Positions 57,661-64,000 of a stretch of DNA of 64,000 nt are shown in pieces. A program made the translations under genes and the position numbers. This DNA comes from Streptomyces paradoxus (lineage in GTDB: Bacteria; Actinomycetota; Actinomycetes; Streptomycetales; Streptomycetaceae). Within the stretch, counting starts at the first letter, position 1, and every line of letters begins with the position of its first letter. The notes below the pieces were generated by a model. It did no database searches. It was not told where the DNA came from and worked only from the letters and a program-made list of their open reading frames with translations. The stretch is from assembly GCF_014202475.1 (NCBI RefSeq), contig NZ_JACHGV010000005.1, positions 248,001 through 312,000 of the forward strand, read 5' to 3'.

Positions 57661-58160
57661 GGGGTGCGCGCGTGGTGCAGAAGGTGTCGTCTACCAGGGG
57701 CTTCGCCCGGGTGGCGCCGCACGTGGTGCCCGCCCTCGACCGGGCCGTCCACCGGCTCACCCGGGGAAAGGTGCTGCTCAGCGCGCAACTGCTCCCCGGT
57801 GTGGTGCTGACCTCCACCGGGGCGAGGAGCGGGCTGCCCCGTCGTACGCCCCTGGCCTGCATGCCGGAGGACGGCGGGCGCTGCTGGATCCTCGTCGGGT
57901 CCAACTTCGGACGGCCGGGGCACCCCGCCTGGAGCCACAACCTGCTCGCCCATCCCGACGCGGAGATCAGCTGGAAGGGCCGGGACGTCCCGGTCACGGC
58001 CCGGCTGCTGGCGGGGGAGGAGCGGGCGGCGGCGTGGCAGGCGCTGCTGGCGTTCTGGCCGCCGTACGCGGCGTACCAGGCGCGGGTGGAGCGGGAGATC
58101 CGGGTTTTCCGGCTCGTGCCGAGGCGGAAAAGCGCGACAGGCGGCGGTCCACCTGCGTGA
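57657..58160 (+). CDS. Deazaflavin (F420)-dependent nitroreductase-family protein
   Basis: A 167-residue split-beta-barrel protein of the Ddn/FDOR-A type. VVLTSTGARSGLPRRTPLAC and GSNFGRPGHPAWSHNLLAHP are the F420-binding family signatures. It probably reduces a double bond or quinone-like group with F420H2, and being coupled to an acyl-CoA dehydrogenase gene it may act on the same substrate. Translation is coupled (ATGA overlap). Confidence 0.87.
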   Translation: MRGARVVQKVSSTRGFARVAPHVVPALDRAVHRLTRGKVLLSAQLLPGVVLTSTGARSGLPRRTPLACMPEDGGRCWILVGSNFGRPGHPAWSHNLLAHPDAEISWKGRDVPVTARLLAGEERAAAWQALLAFWPPYAAYQARVEREIRVFRLVPRRKSATGGGPPA

Positions 58161-58171
58161 ACCACCGCCTG
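58138..58171. terminator. Hairpin between convergent genes
   Basis: CAGGCGGCGGT (58138-58148) pairs with ACCACCGCCTG (58161-58171) with one mismatch; the stop codon of the F420-type gene is in the loop. It probably terminates the island transcript before the convergent TetR gene. Confidence 0.6.
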
Positions 58172-58210
58172 CCAGACAGGACTTGGATACGTAAGAGGCC
58201 GCGCGCCGCG

Positions 58211-58858
58211 CTATTTCGTCGGCTTCCGGCCGGTGACGCCCAGGTGCACCAACAGGGCGAGGTTCGGCTTCAGTTCGGCCTGCTTCACGCCCCAGGAGGA
58301 GAAGCCCTTCTGGTGGGAGGCGACGGCCGCGAGCATCGCGACGAGCGAACCGGCGACGGCCGCCGGGTTCACGTCCTTGTCGACCCTGCCCTTGGCCTGG
58401 AGCTCGGCGACGGCGTCCGCCAGGGAGTTGTTCACCGAGTTGAGGATCTTCATCCGGAGCTTGTAGAACCGCTTGTCGCCCTCGGCGGCACCGAGATCGA
58501 CGACCCGGAGGATCGCGTCGTTCTTGCGCCAGAACTCCAGGAAGCCGTCGACGAGTTCCTGCGCCGTCTGCCAGCCGGCCTTGCCGGCCCACGAACGGCC
58601 CTCCAAGAGCTCCGTCAACGCGGCGCCCTCGGTCGCCATTTGCTCGGCGATCTCCAGGACGGCGCCCTCGACGTCCGGGAAGTACTGGTAGAAGGTCGCG
58701 GGCGAAGTGCCCGCCTTCCGGGCGACATCGATGACTTTGACGTCGCGGTACGGGGAGGAGCTGAGCATCTCGCTGAGGCAGTCGAGCAGCTTCTGCCGGG
58801 TCGCCTGCCCACGCCGGCCGGCCACGCGGCCGTCGACGGTACGCACTTGTCCTGTCAT
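58211..58858 (-). CDS. TetR-family transcriptional regulator
   Basis: A 215-residue TetR-type regulator. The HTH lies at about residues 20-65 (DVKVIDVARKAGTSPATFYQ), followed by a helical ligand-binding domain. It is the TetR gene nearest to the island palindromes, but its own promoter lacks the palindrome. From memory a close homologue lies beside afsK in other Streptomyces, so it may belong to the backbone. Control of the island is possible but unproven. Confidence 0.88.
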   Translation of the reverse strand: MTGQVRTVDGRVAGRRGQATRQKLLDCLSEMLSSSPYRDVKVIDVARKAGTSPATFYQYFPDVEGAVLEIAEQMATEGAALTELLEGRSWAGKAGWQTAQELVDGFLEFWRKNDAILRVVDLGAAEGDKRFYKLRMKILNSVNNSLADAVAELQAKGRVDKDVNPAAVAGSLVAMLAAVASHQKGFSSWGVKQAELKPNLALLVHLGVTGRKPTK

Positions 58859-58979
58859 GCCGTCAGCTTACCGAGGCGTGATCGGGGCGCGATTCGGCCG
58901 ACTGCAAATGGGGTGCGAGGGAGTACGGAGGCTGTGTGCCTGGTCTGCGGGTTGCGGCAGTCGCGGTTACTTTGGCGGC

Positions 58980-59702
58980 ATGGCCGAAAACAGGGCATCG
59001 GTGTACGGAGAGGGCGTCCCCTGCTGGGTGGACGCCCAGCTTCCCGACGTCGAGGCGGGCAAGCGGTTCTACGGTGAACTTTTCGGGTGGACCTTCGAGG
59101 ACTGGTTCGGCTCCTTCGCGCAGGCGCTGAAGGACGGCGAACCCGTGGCCGCGCTGGTCCGCAAGGTGGACGGCCGGCTGCCCACCGTGTGGACGGTGTA
59201 CTTCGCGACCCCGGACGCACCGGCCCTGGCCCGGCGCATCCGGGACGCGGGCGGGCAGATCGTCTCGGCGCCGGTGCCGGCCGGGGAACTGGGCGTCACC
59301 GCGCTCGTCACCGACCCCGAGGGCGCCGTGTTCGCCCTGTGGCAGCCGGAGGAGCACCCCGGCTTCGGCAAGCGGCACGAGCCGGGCACCTTCGCCTGGG
59401 CCGAGCTGTACGCCCGCGACACCGAGGCCGCCAACGCCTTCTACGGCGATCTCTTCCGGGAGGCCCTGTTCGGGCCGGACGCCGAGCCCGATTTCGGCCG
59501 CGCCCCCGTCTCCGACGTGTTCCCCGCGCAGATGCCGCCCCACTTCCTCGTGCATTTCGCCGTCGAGGACGTACCGGCCGCGCTGGAGGACGTGACACGG
59601 CTCGGCGGCCGGGTCCAGGCCCCGCCCTTCGAGACCTCGTACGGCGAGGTCGCCGTCGTCACGGACGATCAAGGGGCGTCCTTCGCGCTGCTGCGCCGCT
59701 GA
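58980..59702 (+). CDS. Double VOC (glyoxalase/extradiol dioxygenase-fold) protein
   Basis: A 240-residue protein with two tandem VOC modules: residues ~8-120 (VPCWVDAQLPDVEAGKRFYG ... VFALWQ) and ~130-240 (FAWAELYARDTEAANAFYGD ... GASFALL). Such proteins bind or isomerise small molecules; relatives include methylglyoxal-related and bleomycin-binding types. Metal ligands are incomplete in the first module. No ribosome-binding site precedes the ATG and TACTTT lies 7 bp upstream, suggesting a leaderless transcript. Confidence 0.82.
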   Translation: MAENRASVYGEGVPCWVDAQLPDVEAGKRFYGELFGWTFEDWFGSFAQALKDGEPVAALVRKVDGRLPTVWTVYFATPDAPALARRIRDAGGQIVSAPVPAGELGVTALVTDPEGAVFALWQPEEHPGFGKRHEPGTFAWAELYARDTEAANAFYGDLFREALFGPDAEPDFGRAPVSDVFPAQMPPHFLVHFAVEDVPAALEDVTRLGGRVQAPPFETSYGEVAVVTDDQGASFALLRR

Positions 59703-59895
59703 GCAGGCATTGTTTGGTCATCGTTTGTTCGCTTGTCTCCCGAGACATCCGAATTGTCACCGGGTTCGCAACCAGGGCTCCGGCCAGGAAGAATCAGGGT
59801 GCGTGCCGCCATGGCGGTGCGGTGGTGAGACGCTGCACGGGGTCGCGTGGAACATGTGGCTTTGGCGCGGCTCGTACGGGGAGGTGGCAGGCAGA

Positions 59896-62313
59896 GTGGT
59901 GGATCAGCTGACGCAGCACGATCCGCGGCGGATCGGGCCGTTCGAGGTGCTGGGACGGCTGGGTGCCGGCGGCATGGGGCTGGTCTATCTCGCGCGTTCG
60001 GCGTCCGGCCGGCGCGTGGCGATCAAGACCGTCCGGACGGAGCTGGCCGAGGACCAGCTGTTCCGGGTCCGCTTCACGCGTGAGGTGGAGGCGGCCCGCG
60101 CCGTCTCCGGCTTCTACACGGCCGCGGTCGTGGACGCCGACCCGCGCGCCGCCGTGCCGTGGCTGGCCACCGCGTACGTCCCCGCGCCCTCCCTCGAAGA
60201 GATAGTGAACGACTGCGGTCCGATGCCGGCCCAGGCGGTGCGCTGGCTGGCGGCGGGCGTGGCCGAGGCGCTCCAGTCCATCCACGGCGCGGGCCTGGTG
60301 CACCGGGACCTCAAACCGTCGAACGTCCTCGTCGTGGAGGACGGGCCCCGGGTGATCGACTTCGGCATCGCGTCGGGCGTCTCGAACACGCGTTTGACGA
60401 TGACGAACGTCGCCGTCGGCACGCCCGCCTACATGTCCCCCGAGCAGGCCAAGGACTCCCGCAGCGTCACCGGCGCCAGCGACGTCTTCTCCCTGGGCTC
60501 CATGCTGGTCTTCGCCGCCACCGGCCACCCGCCCTTCCACGGCGCCAACCCGGTCGAGACGGTCTTCATGCTGCTGCGCGAGGGCCCGGACCTCGAAGGC
60601 CTGCCGGACGAACTGCGTCCGCTCATCGAGTCCTGTATGCAGATGGACCCGACGGCCCGCCCCAACCCGGCCGACCTCCAGGCCCAGCTGGCCCCCCACC
60701 TCTTCGGCTCCGGCTCCGACGACAGCGGCACGGCCTCCGCATGGCTGCCCGAGCGGGCCGTGGGCCTGATCGAGTCCCGCCGCAACGGCCGCCCGGCCGG
60801 CAAGCCCGCCCCCGGCGCCGGCCGCAGCGGCGGCGGACGCCCCGCACCGGGCCCGGCGCCCATCCCGCCCCCGCCCGCGCACGACCCGGTCGTCCCGTCG
60901 CCCGCCCCCGCGCCCTCCCCCAAGCTCTCGGCTTCGCTCGAGCAGGGAGGTGCCCCCATCGGCCCCGACACCGGTCCCGTCCGCCTCGCCGGCGCCAAGG
61001 TGCCCATCGGCCCGGGCCCGCGCGTAGCGGACGTCCGCGCCGCCGCCGCGCAGGCGCCGGCACCGGAGGCCGCCCTCGCCGCCTCCTGGTCCAAGCCCCG
61101 TCCCGGCGTCAACGGCACGGACCCCGCCGTGGGCCCCGCCGTCGCCGCGCCCCCGGCCCCGGCCGCGCCGCCGGAGCAGGCCGGCGGCTGGCGGCCCTGG
61201 CGCTTCCGCATGTCCAACGACGTCTGGGGCACGCCCTCGGTCGCCGACGACCTGGTCTACGTCACCTCCTTCGAGGTGCACGCGCTGGACGTCGCCACCG
61301 GCCGCCGCCGCTTCAAGACCCGGGACGTCGCCTGGTCCATGGCGGTCGCCGACGGCCGTATCCACGCCTCCGACGGGCCCACCCTGTTCGCCCTGGACGC
61401 CCGAGAGGGAGCCGACCTCTGGCGCCTCCAGACGGACGCCTGGGTCTACTCGCTCCAGGCCGCCCGGGGCACCGTCGTCACCGGCACCCGCGGCGGCGGC
61501 GTCCAGGGCTGGGAGGCCTCCAGCGGCCAGAAGCTGTGGGAGGTCACCGGCTGCCAGTCCGACTTCGAGTCCCCCGAGGCCGGGCCCGCCCTGCACGACG
61601 GCACGGTCTACGTGTGGCAGGACGCCCGGCTGCGCGCCCTGGACGCCCGCACCGGCGACGAGCGCTGGTCGTACCCGATCGGCGACGCGGCCTCCTGCGG
61701 CGGCGTCCCGATCCGGCTCACGCAGGCGACCGACGGCTACGTCTACGTCTGCGCCGGCACCCGCGTCCTCGCCCTCGACGTGGCCGCCGGGCACGTGAAG
61801 TGGCACTTCGAGGCCCCGGCCGTGTTCCTCTGCCCGCCCACCTTCGTCCCCGGCCCGGCCGTCACCGGCGGCGGCATCTACCTCGCCGACTACCTCGGCA
61901 CGGTCTACGCCCTCGACGCCACCGACGGCCGCGACCGCTGGCGCATCGCCACCGAGGCCCGCTCCTGCGTCGACCCCGTCCTGGTCGCCGCAGGACACGT
62001 CCACGTGGGCAGCGGCAAGGGCCTCTACACCCTCGACGCGGTCACCGGCACACCCAAGTGGCGTTTCCAGGCGGGCGGCGACATCGTGGGCGCCCCCTCG
62101 GTGGCCGAGGGCCGTATCCACTTCGGCTCCACCGACCACCTGCTCTACACCCTGAAGGCCGACGACGGCCGGCTGCGCTGGAAGCTCGCCACCGGCGGAG
62201 AGATCACCGGCTCCCCGGTCGTCCGGGACGGGGTGGTGTACGCGTGCAGCAAGGACCGCTGCGTGTACGCACTGGACGCGGAGAAGGGCACGGGCACGGC
62301 GCGCACCGCCTGA
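59896..62313 (+). CDS. afsK: Serine/threonine protein kinase AfsK
   Basis: An 805-residue kinase. The N-terminal Hanks-type kinase domain (residues ~15-275) has GAGGMGLVY, VAIKTV with the ATP-binding lysine, HRDLKPSNVLV and DFGIAS. A Pro-rich linker (~285-430) follows, then a PQQ/WD-type beta-propeller (~435-800) with repeats such as LFALDAREGADLWR and VYALDATDGRDRWR. In S. coelicolor AfsK phosphorylates AfsR to stimulate antibiotic synthesis and also affects polar growth. The sequence is nearly identical over the kinase domain as recalled. GTG 59896 follows GGAGG. Confidence 0.95.
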   Translation: MVDQLTQHDPRRIGPFEVLGRLGAGGMGLVYLARSASGRRVAIKTVRTELAEDQLFRVRFTREVEAARAVSGFYTAAVVDADPRAAVPWLATAYVPAPSLEEIVNDCGPMPAQAVRWLAAGVAEALQSIHGAGLVHRDLKPSNVLVVEDGPRVIDFGIASGVSNTRLTMTNVAVGTPAYMSPEQAKDSRSVTGASDVFSLGSMLVFAATGHPPFHGANPVETVFMLLREGPDLEGLPDELRPLIESCMQMDPTARPNPADLQAQLAPHLFGSGSDDSGTASAWLPERAVGLIESRRNGRPAGKPAPGAGRSGGGRPAPGPAPIPPPPAHDPVVPSPAPAPSPKLSASLEQGGAPIGPDTGPVRLAGAKVPIGPGPRVADVRAAAAQAPAPEAALAASWSKPRPGVNGTDPAVGPAVAAPPAPAAPPEQAGGWRPWRFRMSNDVWGTPSVADDLVYVTSFEVHALDVATGRRRFKTRDVAWSMAVADGRIHASDGPTLFALDAREGADLWRLQTDAWVYSLQAARGTVVTGTRGGGVQGWEASSGQKLWEVTGCQSDFESPEAGPALHDGTVYVWQDARLRALDARTGDERWSYPIGDAASCGGVPIRLTQATDGYVYVCAGTRVLALDVAAGHVKWHFEAPAVFLCPPTFVPGPAVTGGGIYLADYLGTVYALDATDGRDRWRIATEARSCVDPVLVAAGHVHVGSGKGLYTLDAVTGTPKWRFQAGGDIVGAPSVAEGRIHFGSTDHLLYTLKADDGRLRWKLATGGEITGSPVVRDGVVYACSKDRCVYALDAEKGTGTARTA

Positions 62314-62318
62314 CCGGC

Positions 62319-62339
62319 CCGGGACGGCCGTCGTCCCGG
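62319..62339. terminator. Hairpin after afsK
   Basis: CCGGGAC and GTCCCGG pair around a 7-base loop, 5 bp after the afsK stop, between convergent genes. No T-tract is present. Confidence 0.5.
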
Positions 62340-62467
62340 CGTACGGAAGGGGTGCTCCGGACGGCGGCCGCCGCTCGTCGGGGAGCGGCCCGTGCAGCGC
62401 TCCCACCCACGACGCTACGCCGGGTGCGGGCCGGTCGCCAGGCAATGGGACGACCGGCCGCGGTGCG

Positions 62468-63433
62468 TCAGTCCCGCAGTTCCGTCAGGAAGCCGATCAG
62501 CGCTTCGTTCACCTCGGCGGGCCGCTCCTGCTGCGTCCAGTGGCCGCAGCCCGGCAGCACGAGCGGCTTGCGGCGCAGGTCCGGCATCAAGTCCGGCAGC
62601 CGCTCGATCAGTTCGGGCGTCCCGGGGAAGGCGGGGACCAGGTCGCGGTCGCCGTACACGTACAGCGCGGGCGGGGAGACGACCGCGCCCTGCCAGGGGG
62701 CGGTCAGCTCCCAGTTGCGGTCCAGGTTGCGGTACCAGTTGAGCGCGCCGGTGAAGCCCGGCTCGAAGCTCTCGGTGAGCACGTCGAGATCCTGCTCGGT
62801 GAGCCACTCGGGCAGCACCTCGGGGTCCGGCGTGTCCGTGAGCCAGCCGCGCTCCAGGTCGACCAGGGCCTGCTCGGGACGCCCGGCGTCCGGCGCGTCA
62901 CCGGAAGCGGAGTACAGCAGCTTGCGCAGGGTCGTGCGGGTGTCGGCGGCGAACTCGGCGTCCGCGGCCCCCGGCCGGCTGAAGTAGTTCCAGTAGAAGC
63001 GGCCCTCGAACCGCTCCTGCATGGTCTGAAGCGGAGGCCGGCTGCCGCGGAACGGCGGCGGAACGCTCAGCCCCGCCACCCCGCGCACCACGTCCGGCCG
63101 CAGCAGCGCGGTGTGCCAGGCCACCGGCGCGCCCCAGTCGTGCCCGACGACGAACGCCCGCTCCTCGCCCAGCGCGTGGACCAGCCCGACCACGTCCCCC
63201 ACCAGATGGAGGATGCTGTACGCGGCCACGTCCTCGGGGCGGTCGCTGCCGCCGTACCCGCGCTGGTCGGGCGCGACCACCCGGAAACCGGCCTCGGCCA
63301 GCGGGCCGAACTGGTGCCGCCAGGAGTGCCAGGACTCCGGGAATCCGTGCAGCAGCACCACGAGCGGGCCCTCGCCCCGCTCGGCGATGTGCAGTTGTAT
63401 GCCATTGACGTCGATCATCCGATGCTCAACCAC
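62468..63433 (-). CDS. Alpha/beta hydrolase, epoxide-hydrolase type
   Basis: A 321-residue hydrolase. LLHGFPESWHSWR is the oxyanion-hole motif, VVGHDWGAPVAWH holds the Asp nucleophile of epoxide hydrolases and dehalogenases, YGDRD the acidic residue, and PGCGHWTQQERP the histidine. Lid tyrosines lie in the middle region. It should convert epoxides to diols. The physiological substrate is unknown. It is convergent with afsK and follows the truncated hydratase gene in the same direction. Confidence 0.9.
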   Translation of the reverse strand: MVEHRMIDVNGIQLHIAERGEGPLVVLLHGFPESWHSWRHQFGPLAEAGFRVVAPDQRGYGGSDRPEDVAAYSILHLVGDVVGLVHALGEERAFVVGHDWGAPVAWHTALLRPDVVRGVAGLSVPPPFRGSRPPLQTMQERFEGRFYWNYFSRPGAADAEFAADTRTTLRKLLYSASGDAPDAGRPEQALVDLERGWLTDTPDPEVLPEWLTEQDLDVLTESFEPGFTGALNWYRNLDRNWELTAPWQGAVVSPPALYVYGDRDLVPAFPGTPELIERLPDLMPDLRRKPLVLPGCGHWTQQERPAEVNEALIGFLTELRD

Positions 63434-63466
63434 GCCCCGAGCATAAGGGTGTAGGGGTCAACGACT

Positions 63467-64000
63467 TCACTCGCGCAACCGGTACTCCCGCCGCCGCTCG
63501 GTGAACAGCCGGGCCTGCCGCTCACCCGCCGCGTTCCCGAGTGCGATGAGATGCGGTGCCTGTGCGAATCCCTGCGCGCGGCCCGCCTCACTCGCGGCCC
63601 ACAGCGCCCGGACCGTCCCCTGCACGGCCTCGGTCGGATACCCGGCGAGGACGGCGGCGCACGCGGTCGCCGCCCCCAACGCCTCGCCCTTGGGCACGAG
63701 TTCCGACACCAGCCCGATCTCGTACGCCCGCCGCGCCGAGATCCGCTCCGCCGTCCCCATCAGCGCCATCCGCGCGGCCTCCCCGTACGGCATGCGCTGC
63801 GCCATGAGCACGGACTCGTAGGCGCTGACCATGCCGTAGGTGGTGTGCGGGTCGAAGAAGGTGGCCGTGGGGTCCGCGACGACGAACTCGGCCTCGCCGA
63901 GCAGGTAGAAGGCACCTCCGCAGGCCATGCCGTGCACGGCGGCGACGACCGGTTTCCACAGGTCGTTCGCCTTCGGCCCGATCCCGAGCAGCGGATCGTC
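63467..64000 (-). CDS. Enoyl-CoA hydratase/isomerase, truncated by window end
   Basis: The C-terminal 177 residues of a crotonase-fold protein; the start lies beyond base 64000. NDLWKPVVAAVHGMACGGAF is the conserved region after the first active-site loop, followed by TTYGMVSAYESVLMAQRMP. The acyl-CoA substrate cannot be deduced. The stop is 33 bp upstream of the epoxide-hydrolase-like gene. Confidence 0.87.
   Translation of the reverse strand, partial: DDPLLGIGPKANDLWKPVVAAVHGMACGGAFYLLGEAEFVVADPTATFFDPHTTYGMVSAYESVLMAQRMPYGEAARMALMGTAERISARRAYEIGLVSELVPKGEALGAATACAAVLAGYPTEAVQGTVRALWAASEAGRAQGFAQAPHLIALGNAAGERQARLFTERRREYRLRE

Noticed and set aside
32245..58160. Complete cholesterol degradation cluster.
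   Set aside because: No KshA/B, KstD, HsaA, HsaC, HsaD or Mce-type transporter is encoded here; only side-chain-like enzymes and one HsaB-like reductase are seen.
1..64000. CRISPR array, insertion sequence, prophage or integrative element.
   Set aside because: No regularly spaced repeats, transposase, integrase or phage structural genes were found on either strand.

Overview
The window is very GC-rich, uses GTG starts and stop/start overlaps freely, and contains a single TTA codon in all the genes called. Several genes are clearly recognisable as Streptomyces genes: afsK, the iron repressor desR/dmdR1, an ScCCL-type cinnamate/coumarate-CoA ligase, and an SCO4402-family protein. It is chromosomal DNA of a Streptomyces species. 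From memory the gene order at both ends follows the S. coelicolor stretch from about SCO4380 to SCO4424. No rRNA, confident tRNA, insertion sequence, prophage or CRISPR array was seen.

Layout. 1-1872: the tail of an EamA transporter and two DinB/mycothiol-type proteins. 1904-11138: one compact operon for CoA-thioester catabolism (AtuA-family protein, acyl-CoA carboxylase beta and alpha, acyl-CoA dehydrogenase, ScCCL-like ligase, methylglutaconyl-CoA-hydratase-like protein, TetR regulator). 11296-13875: pdxH, a second citrate synthase and a HIT protein. The HIT gene has a leader with a 12-codon ORF and a strong branched stem. 14347-18987: PAS protein, SIS protein, desR and an alpha/beta-hydrolase-fold protein that lacks its nucleophilic serine and carries the TTA codon. 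19007-28803: ABC exporter, prim-pol domain protein, HTH/TPR regulator, proline-rich membrane protein, substrate-binding lipoprotein, SCO4402-family protein and purU. 28899-32215: signalling genes (sigma factor, zinc-finger anti-sigma fused to a mycothiol-type domain, STAS antagonist, EF-hand protein).

32245-58160 is a catabolic island. It holds two acyl-CoA-activating enzymes, four acyl-CoA dehydrogenases, an SDR, an alcohol dehydrogenase, an enoyl-CoA hydratase, an HsaB-like flavin reductase, a flavin monooxygenase, an amidohydrolase, a cyclase-family hydrolase, a cysteine-less thiolase with a DUF35 protein, an F420-type oxidoreductase, an MFS transporter and a GlxA-type regulator. Unrelated genes lie among them (two acetyltransferases, DUF4287, a PdxH-like protein). 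Nine copies of one 19-bp palindrome, consensus AWCTGACGNNNCGTCAGAT, sit in six promoter regions of the island and nowhere else that I saw. This points to one regulon for an unidentified, probably alicyclic or terpenoid/steroid-like, carboxylic acid, and it is the best candidate for an undescribed system here.

58211-64000 returns to the conserved backbone: a TetR regulator, a double-VOC protein, the Ser/Thr kinase AfsK, an epoxide-hydrolase-like enzyme and a truncated enoyl-CoA hydratase. Four intergenic copies of a dispersed repeat with core GGGGCGCGGGGAACTGCGCG also occur.
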